Source: Poteriospumella lacustris
Taxonomy: Eukaryota > Sar > Chrysophyceae > Chromulinales > Dinobryaceae
Assembly: GCA_008000375.1 (NCBI GenBank)
Contig: SMOI01000191.1
Span: 13,570 to 62,434 of the forward strand
Length of the DNA: 48,865 nt
Direction of reading: 5' to 3'
In this document: in pieces, positions 8,073-18,998 of the stretch
How positions within the stretch are numbered: the stretch's first letter is position 1
Layout of the letters: each line of letters begins with the position of its first letter
Notes under the pieces: generated by a model
Seen by the model: the letters and a program-made list of their open reading frames with translations, nothing else
Told to the model about the DNA's origin: nothing
The model's database searches: none
Program-made: the position numbers and the translations under genes

Positions 8073-8360
8073 ATGGTCAATCGTTGGTTGCTTGCTCTAT
8101 CACCCATGGTGTTCCACCCGTGGTGTCAATAATGCCATTGTGATAGCCATGTAAAATTGGATGTGCAGCATGTTAATAACATGCTGCACCAAACAATTAT
8201 GGTGCGTTTATCCCACCCAAAACGCACCTCCAAGTGTGCAAATGAGCACGCTGTCTTCAAGCGATACAAGGTCAGGAATAGGTTCAGGCGATTCTCGCAA
8301 TACTGAGAGGTTTCGCCCTTGTTAGGCGTCATCGGCGAATGCGGAAAAAGAACGTGCAAT

Positions 8361-8580
8361 TCATCGTTCAAATAGAGTGATGGCGATAGGGAAATTCGGA
8401 TTTCCGCAAACTTGTACTTTTACGGTGAAAATGCGGATTTGCGAAAAAGCGTCTCTTCGCCTTTTTAGTAAGGCAGGCGATAGGCAACATTGACTTGCAT
8501 TTTTGCATGGCAGCATTGCTATCAATGTCAGCGATGTTGCCATGCAAGCATGCAAGAGTCTCCTTCACATTCCTCTCTCA
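8361..8580. repeat. Hairpin-bearing repeat related to 10925-11015
   Basis: The segment starts with a block reading AGTGATGGCGATAGG and TTTCCGCAAA. The same block occurs in inverted form near 10975-11015 (TTTGCGGTCGCCG, TTATCGCCATCACTCT). It ends with an imperfect inverted repeat: TTGCATGGCAGCATTGC and, after about 12 bases, the near complement ending TTGCCATGCAA (8506-8550). This suggests a terminal or internal hairpin of a small mobile element. Confidence 0.45.
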
Positions 8581-9142
8581 ACGTCGCAATTAATTAGTAA
8601 CCATAAAGAAGTAATTAATTATTGTATATTTTTATCAATAGCCTTGAGTCATAACTGCGACTCACATAAAAGAGATCTTTGAGTCATAGTTTTTGACGAG
8701 ATGAAGCTGACCACGACTCAGATGAAAGAGATCGCTGGCAATGGCCAGACCGTCTCTTATCAGGCCGACCGAGCAAAAGTCGCCCCGTCAGTTGAAGTTG
8801 GTGCCTCTTCTCGAAGGCCTAAGCCTCGTTGATTGTTTGGCGGAAGTAGATACGGATCCGTTGGGGAACGCCATGGAGGCTGATTTGGTCATGCTCCCAG
8901 AGATGAACGACTGATGTGAACTATCGAACTATGATGGACAGAGCCGAGGAATGGGGAAGACAATGAAGGGATATTTTATAGTTTATATTCTTTTCTTTTT
9001 ATAGTGTTTTAAGACTTTGTCACTCCTCGAAATGTATAAAAACCTCTTTCGGTTTATCCTAGTTCTTCTCCTTTTAGTATAGCATAGAGAAAGCGAAGAT
9101 TTTGGTTTGTTCTTCTTCTTTTTAAGATTAGTAAAACAAGAG
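8581..9142. other. Stretch without a convincing gene
   Basis: A 43-codon ORF starts at ATG 8701 and a second open frame runs across it to 8914 (with CLAEVDTDPLGNAMEADLV). Together they may be the frameshifted C-terminal remnant of one small acidic protein. The block TGAGTCATA...GACTCA occurs repeatedly near 8645-8725. Nothing else is recognised; the end is A+T-rich. Confidence 0.3.
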
Positions 9143-9451
9143 CTATTGTTTATTGACTGAGGAACCATTATCCAGACGAAACTCGCAATGGAGGAACTCC
9201 AAGACAAGTGATGTGAGATACATATGATGGCGTTGGAATCGAATCATTGTTTTGGATTTCCGAAATTTGTGTTGAAGCGCAAGTGGCTCGGAAATACATT
9301 TCACATTCCTCTGAATGAAAGAAAGAAGCCAATTGCCGACGCGATGCTCTTTCTTCTTTCTTTGAATGTTCTCCACCGCTTCTTCTAAGATCATCATAGC
9401 ATGTAAAATCAGATCTGCTTCGTTGTCTTCGTCATCTTCGTCGTCCATCAA
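9143..9451 (-). CDS. Acidic-start protein fragment, possible transposase N-terminus
   Basis: This ORF encodes 102 residues beginning with an aspartate/glutamate run (MMDDEDDEDNEAD), followed by a helical stretch (LILHAMMILEEAVENIQRKK) and a W/F-containing segment (VGNWLLSFIQRN). Similar acidic-then-helical N-termini precede the DDE domain of some PIF/Harbinger transposases. No catalytic part follows in frame. A GTAAGT donor-like site after ATGCGCAAATTCG on the minus strand just upstream (near 9515) hints at a short earlier exon. Unassigned. Confidence 0.35.
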   Translation of the reverse strand: MMDDEDDEDNEADLILHAMMILEEAVENIQRKKKEHRVGNWLLSFIQRNVKCISEPLALQHKFRKSKTMIRFQRHHMYLTSLVLEFLHCEFRLDNGSSVNKQ

Positions 9452-9654
9452 AAAATGCGACGATGGCCAAGGTCTTTTTCTTCAAAAACATCAATAGCAT
9501 ACTTACCGAATTTGCGCATCCGGATATTCCCAATATCTCGAACACATTTTTTTTCATACTTACAAAGTTACAAAATCATCCGAAAATAAACCGTGCGGGC
9601 ATGTCCGCCGTTTAGTATCAAAACTGGAACATAATTGTCTGGCGCATCCAAACC

Positions 9655-10894
9655 AGCAAACAACTCTGCCAGAGGATGCTAATGTCCAGCTACACCATCG
9701 GGATTGGTGACGCCGGCGCCGTTCGCAACTGCAGGTGGGTCGTCCGCTAATAAATGGTCTGCCATCAAGGCCTTCAACGATTGCCAGACTTCCTCTTTGT
9801 CTCCAGCAGGAATTACGTTGAGATATTTCGTTAAGATAAGCGAGGATCTAGGGCGGCGGCTTGCATGACTGCGAGTGGGAGTCCAACGGGCGTCTTCCAA
9901 TTCGCTGATGATCATGAAAGACTGTTCCAGGATAACCAGTACCCCAGTGCTCATTGAAATTTTCCAGAATTCTTTCCGCTAATCCGATAATTGACTGATC
10001 TTCTTCAGTTCCAATCAAGTCTTGTAGTCCGCGTCGGATCTTGTCGATCAAGAAGGGAATGAAACTCACCGTACAATAGTATTCGCCCTCAAGAAGTTGT
10101 TGGACTTGCATTAATGGCTCTAGCAGTTTCGCCACTTTTACAACCACATCCCATTGTCGCGGGGCTAAATTCCATGTCGCGGGGCTAAATTTGCATCAAG
10201 TTCATTTTGTTGCGTCATGATGTCGAAACAAGGTCTTAGTCGAATGCATCTTTCGCACATTTGATACGTTGACCACCAACGTGTGGTAACATCTTGAATA
10301 ACCTCAACGCGGCGTTCTTCAAGAAACCCAATTTGCACTTGTAGCAATCGTTCTGTTGCTTGGGCTGAGTTATTGAAACGCGGAACTAATGCTCGTACTG
10401 CTCGCATTGAAGCGTCCCCCCTTCAATATTCTCATCATCAAAGGCAAGACCAGTTGTCAGCTCCAGAATGCGATCCACACAACCATCCCAAGTGTATTGA
10501 TGTTTTGCACCAAGTAGTCGTCCCACAGAGCACATTGTTGCACACGTATCAGTCACAACCGCAGTCACCTCAGTTAAATCGAACTCTTCAATAATCGAAC
10601 AATTTCATGGCGAATGTCAACCGCTGTAGCTCGACCATTTCGTCTGACGCATTTGAGAGTTATCGCATACATATCAAATTTCTGATCGTTGAAGTGAGCA
10701 GTCATCGCAACGTAGTTTTCCATCGCTGTTGACGCCCAGTGATCAGTTGTCAAAGAGACCACTTTTCCCTTCAAAAGGACTTTCACCTTTTCCTTTAAAA
10801 CTGCAGCGTTAGTTAGAATGACGTCGGTTGCTTTGGCACGAGAGAGGGTGGGAACTTTACTTGAAAGAGTGGACAACATGCACGTTTCGTGCAA
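9655..10894 (-). pseudogene. hAT-family transposase relic
   Basis: Pieces in several frames read in order along the minus strand as an hAT transposase. SLTTDHWASTAMENY carries the first catalytic aspartate block. VTDTCATM carries the second. VIQDVTTRWWSTYQMCER is the characteristic RW.STY segment. LLEGEYYCTVSFIPF is the next conserved stretch, and later IPAGDKEEVWQSLKAL. The C-terminal dimerisation block of hAT proteins is absent. At least four frame changes are needed, and a direct duplication of CGCGGGGCTAAATT at about 10157-10188 breaks one of them. The N-terminal zinc-finger part is not clear beyond 10894. Inactive. Confidence 0.75.
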
Positions 10895-10924
10895 AAATCA
10901 GGGTCGAACTCAGACGACGCAAAT

Positions 10925-11015
10925 CAGCAAATTTGCATTCCGACATTTTGGCGTGCAAAATTGCGGAAATGCAGGTTTGCGGTCGCCGTTTTGCTTATCG
11001 CCATCACTCTAATGA
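10925..11015. repeat. Repeat block related to 8361-8580 (inverted)
   Basis: TTTGCATTCCGACATTTTGG and the following TTGCGGTCGCCG/TTATCGCCATCACTCT segment has its inverted counterpart at 8366-8400. It interrupts the region upstream of the hAT relic. Confidence 0.4.
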
Positions 11016-11631
11016 GAACAAAGCATATCAAACTGCTGGAAGGTGTAGTGTGGCCGATATTATATGTATGGAATGATGTTGAAGCTTTCCACACACGTCA
11101 CTCATCAGTTTTTCTGCTTCTTCTTCCAGTTCCTATTTGCGGTCAGAAAGTCAACAATTTCATCCTTTGAGATACTTTCCGCATATTGATGTAGAATTGT
11201 TGTTTATTTTGTGGAAATTGTATTCGATCACTTCGCTATGTTGGGCAACATATTCGTCATCACGGTAAATTTCGTGCGGGCCGCTTTTTTAGCAGCATCG
11301 CCTCGATTTCGATTTCTCCAATCATGATGCTTGTGATGTCTGCAAAGCTTCCAACTGCTTTGTATCTGTTTTCAAAGCCGATGCAACAGAAACATGCCCA
11401 GAATGTTCTGTTGCAGTCACAGCCGTGGAAAGATTGCGAAGGACACCAGAAAGAGCAAACTTCTTAATCGACATGAGGAAATCGAGCGAACGGGTAAAGG
11501 TAGGGATGCTAGGTGGTTCCAATCAAACCACCTACAGGTGGTTAAGGTGGTTCTTAATTTAACGTCACAAAAAGCAATTGACGCTAAATTAGCGAACCGT
11601 TTCATCGACATTTTGGCAGGGAAAATTACCC
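11016..11631. other. Stretch without a recognised gene
   Basis: Minus-strand frames contain scattered coding-like segments that could be the decayed N-terminal part of the hAT gene, but no BED zinc-finger motif could be read with confidence. A short imperfect repeat of AGGTGGTT/AACCACCT occurs at 11512-11551. Confidence 0.3.
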
Positions 11632-11634
11632 CAG

Positions 11635-11662
11635 TGGAGCTTGCCGGGGTCGATAACCGGGG
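11635..11662 (+). repeat. Left terminal inverted repeat of the piggyBac-like element
   Basis: Exact reverse complement of 13425-13452 over 28 bases. Confidence 0.8.
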
Positions 11663-11821
11663 GCCGGAGGGACGCGTCCGTCGGTGCGGATTTCTCGTGT
11701 CCGGATGACAATTCTTCTGGAATAAGATTACCATGAAGTTCCTTTCTTGGCAAGGATTCCAAATATATATTTTTCTTTTCTTAATTCATTACGGTTGAAA
11801 AGATTTCACGGTTGCATGAGC

Positions 11822-13344
11822 ATGCCAAGAGGGTAAGTTATTAGTATAATGGCGCTTTGAAGTCATGTATTTCGCGACTTACTTATAGGTTATTGTCGTG
11901 ATTTTCCCCATTATCCGACCATGAATATGTGACTTCAGTAGACGAAGCGGTGCATCGACAAAGGGCTCACGTGCAAATATTTCCAGTGGGGGTGGCAACA
12001 CGTCGCGTGGGAGCCGGAATGATGCCCACACAAGAAATGGCCAGAGCGATTGGTCCGCCGCGGATCTAAAGCAAGACTGTTTTCAGATTCCGTACATCAA
12101 TAATCAAGAACCGTACGGTAAATCTAAATTTGATCGAAGCACATCATTGCTTGATATCTTTTTGTCCTTTATCACCCCGGACTTGTTGACCAGAACCTGG
12201 GCGTCTCGCCCACCCGACCACTGGTATGTTCGACATGGCGACAGCGGATGGTTCATTAATGGTGGACGACTATCCTTGCGTCTGTTTTACACTTACTTCG
12301 CCGTCTATATCTATATTACGGGTCATCAAAATGGACCAAAAGAGAACGTCACTGGCATACGCGCGAAGCGCAACAACATTCGGTCGGCTCTGGACCATTT
12401 TGAAAAGCTTGTTGGCAAGCGCACACTACCAGGATACACCACTATCGAATCCTCGTGGTGCAAGCTTTACATCCCACGCCTTCTATGGGATTCAATCGCC
12501 AAAAACTTCCGAGATGCGAGCATTGCAGGTGATGAGAAGCTCTTCCACTATACTGGCCATTCGGCCTACGTAAGGCTGGTACCAAGCAAACCAGATCGAA
12601 TCGGGTTATGGTTTTATGAGCTCTGCTGCATGCTGGATGGAGGGCAGCCTTATTTATTGGATTTTCTCTTGCAAGATTCAATTCCGTCGCAACAGATATC
12701 CATTCCTGTCCAGACAGTCACTTATCGTTGGGGCTCAATCGTAAAGAGCTTCCAAACAGTCGACTCCCCACTCTTTCCTCTTCTTGTATTTGATTCTTAC
12801 TATTTTTGATGACTCCGGTAGAGCAAGTCTCAATGCGAGAGGTGTCTCGTTCATCGCATCAGCTCAGGCGAATCGTGTGGGTCGCTTAATCAGTGAGCAA
12901 ATCGCCCATGGTCAAGAAGTTACTGCTCCTGGTGAGACAGGTGCCATATTTAATGAGGTAACGAATGAAATATTCGTGCATCATTGGCACTCCAGCACTG
13001 CTATTGGAAAGAAGTATGTTTTTTCAAATGCTTTCGTCAAGAAAAGGGGTCTCCGAACCCTCGACCGCACTTACATTCCTGCCTACCATGACTATTCTGA
13101 CCACTTTCGCCATTGTGATTTCTTCAACAGAAGACTTCACGACAAGTCTTATCCTCACAAATGTGGTGGGAGGAATACGTCGGGCAAAGACGGTCAGTGC
13201 CAGAAGTTTCTAATGGCGATTTTGCTGGAGAACATTTTCGCCATTTACAAAAGTGTGCACTCCCCGAATGAGAATGCACGCGACTTTCGAAGCTTATGTG
13301 AAGATCTTGCCGAACAAATTATATATCATTGTGTAGCTCATTGA
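11822..13344 (+). pseudogene. piggyBac-like (DDE_Tnp_1_7) transposase, one frameshift and an inferred intron
   Basis: The catalytic triad can be read. GDEKLFHYTG has D at about base 12531, VFDSYYF at 12792, and HFRHCDFFN at 13117, each in the block typical of piggyBac-derived transposases with the LWFYEL signature between the first two. The frame is broken at about 12803-12807, where a TTTT run reads TTT-TGA instead of TTT-GAT; one extra T explains it. The main exon is open from 11925. A short first exon MPRG (ATG 11822) followed by GTAAGT, with an acceptor TTCAG at 11938, would join in frame; this intron (11833-11938) is inferred. Predicted intact length is about 460 residues. The C-terminal zinc-binding tail seen in some relatives is not visible. 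Confidence 0.75.
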
Positions 13345-13424
13345 TGTAACTGGTGGTTAAGGAGTTTTTACCATACTCTTGTTATTTCGTGAGAAACCGA
13401 GTGAAACGGTCGGGCAAATCGGAA

Positions 13425-13452
13425 CCCCGGTTATCGACCCCGGCAAGCTCCA
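13425..13452 (-). repeat. Right terminal inverted repeat of the piggyBac-like element
   Basis: Exact reverse complement of 11635-11662. Confidence 0.8.
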
Positions 13453-13735
13453 CAGGTGAGTGCTACAGTGCTACCTATTTGAGCCATGGAAGATTTTTTT
13501 CATCAAAGCATATAGTTAGCATATGGAATGAAAAATACAAATAAATGATATCTATTCAATTTATGAATAGAAATAGAAAGAAAATGAAAATAGAAAGCGA
13601 CATCTTCGTCGCTTTCTATTTTCATGAAGTCTTTTTTCATAGGCAAGCGTGGCAATACCCGATATGCATTGAACTCCTGGTTTATAGCTCGCACGTGCTG
13701 ATTGGCTGAAAGGTTTCACAAACCCAATCACAATA

Positions 13736-14270
13736 GATAGTCGTGCACCATTGTGGCGGTTGAAATGGCGGTTTTGAGCCGTTTCAGAAATTTTTTTTTA
13801 CAGGTTGGTTTTTGATTCTAACTTTACAGGTGGATTTATCAACAACCTGAGGCATTCCTACTGTGATTAAATAGATGATCGATGACACAGACGTTGTGCT
13901 CCTCGTTACATAAATTGTTTGAAATAACAATTTAAGGACGACCTGTCAAAGTCCTGGTTGGGCCAACTGGCCCTTGGTTTATCCACGGTGGGTGTCTATA
14001 CTCCATGTGGCTTGTTGTCTTTTACTTGTAGCTTGTTGTCTCTATTGATGCATATCAAGTTTTCCGTGACGTTAACTACTCGTGCCCAAAACGCAACTTT
14101 GTATGTTAAATGTTAATTTTTTAATATAGGTATGAACATTAATGTTGCAGACACCGATCGACTTGACATCAACAATCGTCGCCATATTTGACGGTAAATG
14201 AAAACCGCCATTTCGCCAAAAAAGCGTCAGTCGCCACTGAAAAAAACCGCCACAATGGTGCACGACTTCC
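13736..14270 (-). mobile_element. MITE-C copy 1, Tc1/mariner-type non-autonomous element
   Basis: The element is 535 bases, bordered by TA on both sides (13734-13735, 14271-14272). Terminal inverted repeats contain AGTCGTGCACCATTGTGGC. Related to 37078-37457 in opposite orientation; this copy is about 155 bases longer, owing to an internal segment near 13960-14110. No ORF of note. The TA duplication and short imperfect ends fit the Tc1/mariner superfamily. Confidence 0.75.
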
Positions 14271-14388
14271 TACCCATGAATGAAATGCGGAGCGGTTTTT
14301 GATCGAAAAACACTTTCAATTGATGCTTGCTTTAACTCAGTTCCAACCTTAGCTGTGGCTAACTCTTCGCGTTTACTCTGTACTACGG

Positions 14389-14854
14389 ATGAATGGGAAC
14401 TTTGAAGATGTTGGTCTCCACGTCGTCCACAATATCTCGTGGTTTTTGCAGACTCAAAACAGCGTCAAGCTGTACATGCGTGCAGAGTCAAAGCGCTTGT
14501 TGAGGTCATTGGAGGAAAAGGCCCATCGAACCTTCGTTTCATTTATCAACGGTTGTCCAGGTGTTGGAAAGTCAGTTGTTGTCGTTGCGTTCGCAGTTAG
14601 CCATTATCAGGCGCAAAGAAAGTCACTGCTGTTCTTCCATCATCATGGTGGTCGACAAAAATGGTCGCAATTGCGCTGTCAGTTCCATCCAATGGAAGAA
14701 TAATGACCACCATAGGGACGCACTGTTGCAGATGCGAGACACCCACGATCTGACAGTGATTGACGGGACGCATGAAGAATCGCTGTTGAACAGCCTGTAC
14801 GACGAGAATTCCCTGATCGTTTGCACATCGTATCAGGCATTGCGCTTGATTTGA
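14389..14854 (+). pseudogene. P-loop NTPase fragment, frameshifted
   Basis: The first frame contains FVSFINGCPGVGKSVVVVAF, a clear Walker A motif (GCPGVGKS). It then diverges into nonsense near 14630. A second frame, open from there, continues with WKNNDHHRDALLQMRDTHDL, TVIDGTHEE and LIVCTSYQAL, as expected for the following strands and a Walker-B-like region. One or two indels therefore break a single gene. Short NTPase modules of this sort are found in Crinkler-type proteins and in some mobile-element ATPases, but I cannot decide between these. Downstream (14855-15130) no clear continuation is seen. Confidence 0.5.
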
Positions 14855-15129
14855 TTTCCTAGACAACAGAGGAGGCTTCTGTTTAACCGTGGCTTCGTGG
14901 ACGCTCAGTGACGATGTGGAGGATTCTGTCGCTTCTGTCGGATTCCGCTGTGTGGATGCCGCTGCAACAACGTTGAAAGAAGCGATTTCCGCAGTGTCCA
15001 ATTTCAGAGATTTGTATCGAGGCATGATCGGATCGAAGTCCCTGGGTGCCTGTATCGCAGTTCGCACGACGACAGCGATCCAGCCATGAAATCGGTTCCG
15101 CTCAGTAAGTTTGCGCTGACAACACTGGC

Positions 15130-15902
15130 GATGACCTCCAGATCCGCGCCTTCATGGACGAAAGCTTCGCCGTCCACCCTGACGCAAAGGGACAGTCAGG
15201 ACGAGTCATCTCGATCGGAGCATTGGCGGTCCACTTCCCGTTAAAACCTCGAAGAAAACACTGGTTGCAAGGTCCTCCACCGAGAGTGAGCTCATCTGCC
15301 TCGCAGATGGTGTCTCCGAAGTTCTCGAGCTGCAACGCATCCTCGAATTCCTCGACATCGCAGCCCGCCCGGCCATCGTACAATTTCTTCTGAAGCAATC
15401 ACTGAGTGATTGAGAACGCCTTTAGGTGTGTGGGGGACGGCTGGGTTCGAGTGCGCGCGCAGCGCACGCTCAGACGTTAGTCGTTAGTCGTTAGTCGTCT
15501 TAGGTTTTCGATTGCTTCGGCCCAAACTAACCTACGTCCACGAAATACATGGCTGAGGCAGGTCGCGGAGGAAAAACGGGAAAATCAAAACACATCGATG
15601 TGCGCTACTTCTTTGTGAAGCAGCACATCGATCATGGTGATCTGCTGATTCAGCATCTCCCGACTGCCGACATGACCGCCGACCTCCTCACGAAACCGCT
15701 CCTGGGACACCAATTTTACACACATCGTGCAAAGTTGATGACCCACCCGGCGAAAATGTTCATTGGAGCACAGGCGAATGTCACTTCGCACACCCGTTCC
15801 ATTCGAAGGAGTGTGTTGTGTGCCGTGGTTCCACCACTGAGAAAAGTGAAACGCTCCCACGTTACCGGAGTGAGTGAAACGGTCGGAAAAGAGCCGTTAT
15901 GA
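15130..15902 (+). pseudogene. Copia-type RNase H relic (retroelement 1)
   Basis: The first frame gives MDESFAVHPDAKGQSG, the strand typical of Copia RNase H in many protists and fungi. After a frameshift at about 15240 another frame continues with LVARSSTESELICLADGVSE. A non-homologous insert (15405-15545), containing three GTTAGTC units and a GC-rich palindrome, separates this from the last piece, SKHIDVRYFFVKQHIDHGDL and TADLLTKPL, the conserved polyprotein C-terminus. A second relic of the same lineage is on the minus strand at 19660-20170. Confidence 0.75.
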
Positions 15903-16019
15903 TTTCAATTCGCCACAGTTCAAACGTGGTCGAATCCAGCTAGCAAAGCTATAGCCTAGCAATAGACAACCTATAATTAAATATTTGTTCCTCCCCTAGG
16001 ATTCTAAAAGTAGCATCGG

Positions 16020-16960
16020 ATGAAGAACCAGGTGCAATTTCCAGTGTTGGTGGACACGCTGATTGGTGCCTTCCCGCCCGACCAGCCGCTGTGGTGCAAC
16101 GCTTCTACTGCCTGTGATATATTGGACCAGGTATTCAACTCAATGCAGAGACGGTATCCGTTCGGGGAAAGCGCCGATATCCTGCTCACCGATAATATCC
16201 TAGCTTACAGCATTCTATGTACGAATCCATGGACTGGACCGCGAACGTGAACAGTGTGATGGTGGACGGGAACGTCACCAACCCTACGACTGAGATCTCC
16301 ATCGACATGACGCATACGCCGGCGGTGTCGGCCTTGTCTTTGTGTCGCCTGCAAAATAGAACGGAAATCTTGAACTCCAAGCACTGTATCCTCTCATGGA
16401 GGCGATCGTGAGGAACGCGTCCACTGTTGCTGCACCAAAAACGCTGGGCGAACCGTTGGAAAGGATGGGCAACGCCGTTATTTCTTCGACGCTATTAAGT
16501 GCACAACGATACCGGCCGAAGATGAAAAACGGATGACCACGAAATCAATATCGAAGTTAATGAGGTTAAAGTGAACGCAAACATTACGGTTGATGATAAG
16601 AAGACGATTACTCATCTGGATGGAAGTCAAACAGCGCTGAAGCCAAGGTTGTGAAGCTATTTATTTTGAAGAACTGGTTCAACTTGCGCCAAGAGGAGTA
16701 TTTCGTTTCTCCAACCACGCTGATGGATATCCCGATTTGAGAGGCAATTACTGCGTGCGTAAAACAAATCACCCCGGAAATGGCTCAAGACGTTATGCTG
16801 TGCGGATTTGATAACTGGCTGAATCACATTGTCAGCCTGGAAATCCTTGACACCCCAATCTCTTTAGGGCCGCCTCAGCCCACTGGGGACCCGTTGATTC
16901 GATGGCAACCAAATGCTGGACGAGTGATCTTATGATACTGCTAGAAGAGAAGAGCGGAGC
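16020..16960 (+). other. Unrecognised frameshifted coding-like stretch
   Basis: Three successive frames read as one plausible protein: from 16020 (FPPDQPLWCNASTACDILDQ, ending LLTDNILAYSI), then from 16217 (NVTNPTTEISIDMTHTPAVS, LCRLQNRTEIL), then from about 16390 (LMEAIVRNASTVAAPKTLGE). A further open segment near 16715-16935 reads ITPEMAQDVMLCGFDNWLNH. No family is recognised. The repeated need for frame changes implies a decayed mobile-element gene. Confidence 0.3.
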
Positions 16961-17093
16961 TCGTTTTATGCATTGCGTGTTGCAGCAATTGCATCCTCTA
17001 GCAGATACAAGTTGTATCCCTAACCGGTCCTTTTGATACTCCGAACGCAAGGAATATCAGTGCAGTCGCGAAAAGTAGGTCCCGCCGCTTCCA

Positions 17094-17606
17094 ATGATTG
17101 GGATTGTGCGTTGGTATACATCAGATTCCACGTTAAAATCAATTGACATGATTTGGCGTAGGGCTCTTGCACTGAATTACACTGACGTAATCAGAGAGCA
17201 AGCATTTGCAACGAGCGTTAACGAAGAGCTCCTCGTGATTCTTCCCCGGACAGAAGTGGAGCAAGGATTCCTGAAGCTCATCTTTCAGTCTGCAAACAGG
17301 ACACGACAAACATGGAATTGCCTCATGATTACCATCCCCATGGAGGGTTGCGGTCTCGCATTCCCAAGTGGGCGCTTGGAAAGTTCCTGGGCGAACAACA
17401 TTTGGGGCGGATTTCTTGCGACCAGCCGATTTCCAACAAACTTTGTGCTGGTTGATCGACAACGAGGACATGGATATCCACGTGAACGCGCCTTCACGGG
17501 CAGATTTGTTATCGGGCCTCCTCCGATAGAGGCAAACGATTGGCCAATTGCGAAAGCGACGGAACAACCGATATCATCGACTTGGTCTCCTGCAGGAGAA
17601 CAGTAG
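17094..17606. other. Overlapping ORFs on both strands, no assignment
   Basis: The plus strand is open for 170 codons and the minus strand for 142 codons (17139-17567). The minus frame contains CPVCRLKDELQESLLHFC, resembling the zinc-ribbon-like motif at the end of some non-LTR reverse transcriptases, so it is slightly preferred. Neither has other recognised motifs. Confidence 0.25.
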
Positions 17607-17659
17607 AAAAATGCATATAAGCTTATGCACTGTCGTTTCACTTTCTTCACGAGACAGTC

Positions 17660-17985
17660 GGTCGGTTCTACCACATGTCACTTTTTGCCGTTCGCGCTTT
17701 GCACAGACGGTGAAGTTCAAGCGCGCGCTAAGACCACAGATTTGTCTTTCGTCGCGTGTTCAACGTTTTTCGTGCGCGCGATGCGCACGCGCATTTATCG
17801 CCGTTGCGCGGATGTCTCACGCGTTCAGACCGTAGCAAAGAGCAACCTTGATCACGTAGTATATGAATATCTTTTTGTATCGCTTTTTGTTTTTGTACTT
17901 TGAGTTTACGTTATTTGAGTTGAAATACAACACTGACGCGACAATAGGGACATCTTCGTCGTAATCATAATGTGTTTTCTTGAAG
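17660..17985. repeat. LTR-like repeat E, copy 1
   Basis: The first half contains GCCGTTCGCGCTTTGCAC and several GC-rich palindromes. The second half contains GTAGCAAAGAGCAAC and TTGAGTTGAAATACAAC. Both halves recur at 33245-34065 in the same order, separated there by about 590 extra bases. The association with retroelement integrase downstream suggests a long terminal repeat. Confidence 0.5.
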
Positions 17986-18239
17986 CCAGATGATAAGGAG
18001 TCATTCGCCGCTCTCTATAAAGGCATCAACGACAAAATGGATCGCCAAGACTGTTGCGAAGAACTCTTTGAGGTCTGGTGAAGAAATACAAGGCTCATGA
18101 TTTTCTGTCGCACGTCTGTGTTGGAGTCGTTATAATCTTAACTGCGATTACAACTATTTTTCTCTGATCAACGATTGATCAGAGAATCGAAGGAAGCGCA
18201 GAGAACACAAAGCAAATAATGTCATACATCATCAGTTAA

Positions 18240-18998
18240 ATGCCAATTACATCGCGCATGCTGCCGCCACCCTTGGCAATCCTCCTTCCGACTCTCTCTA
18301 ATGTGCATGTCGCCCGACGTTCCCACGTCTCACGGCAAAGGTGGTACGGGAAATCCTCCCAACAGCTAACCCAGTGCAAACGGCCACATTGACCCGCATC
18401 GCATCAGCGTCCACTCCACCAAACCACGTACCAACCAAACCACACGACCTTCTCATTCGAAAATACCTACCCTTCGTATCCCCCTACCCGACGGACCTCC
18501 TCCAAGACGACACCTCCACCGCATCATCGTCTAATTCGCCCATCATATCACCACCATCAACACCGCAATCACGGCCATTTCCGATACTAGTTTCAATGTC
18601 CACATCGACCTCACTGGTCGTGTCCCCGTGAACTCCCGCCACGGTGACCCATATCGTCTGGTATCCGTTTGCAACCATATACACCATATACACCACATAC
18701 GCTCTGCCGCAGCGTATATGGTGTATATCCGCAAAACAATCGATTTTTCCAATCCCTCAACATGCGACCAGCCCTCGTCCGCATGGACAACGAAACCAGC
18801 AAGAAACTCCAACAATGGTTCACCGCCGAGCACATCCAGGTCGAAGACGTCCCACCACATAACCATCGCGCCAACAAGGCTGAACGAGCCATACGCTCCC
18901 TCCGCCACTTTCTCCAGATCGAAATAACCCTCAACCCCTGCGCCCCTTATCTCGGCGACGACCACGACCTTGTGGCGTGGGCAGGAAGGGCAAATTAA
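18240..18998 (+). pseudogene. LTR-retroelement integrase relic
   Basis: Read across frames, this is the pre-integrase and integrase region of a Pol protein. HAAATLGNPPSDSL comes first, then FNVHIDLTGRVPVNSRHGD with the first catalytic aspartate. RMDNETSKKLQQWFTAEHIQ carries the second aspartate, and NKAERAIRSLRHFL the glutamate, so the D-D-E triad is preserved in fragments. At least two frame changes are needed, and the microsatellite-like CATATACACCA block near 18675-18700 lies between D1 and D2. The frame ends at 18998. No RT follows on this strand nearby. Confidence 0.7.

Larger units (their letters stand above)
11632..13455 (+). mobile_element. piggyBac-like DNA transposon, nearly complete
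   Basis: Perfect 28-base terminal inverted repeats (11635-11662 and 13425-13452, with core CTTGCCGGGGTCGATAACC) bracket one transposase gene. The element is about 1.8 kb. The expected TTAA target duplication is not intact: the left flank reads TTAC and the right flank AGGTGAG. The perfect repeats suggest fairly recent activity; the gene inside has one visible frameshift. Confidence 0.75.

Noticed and set aside
14597-15067. 156-codon minus-strand ORF
   Set aside because: Antisense to the P-loop NTPase relic with its Walker A motif; no motif of its own.
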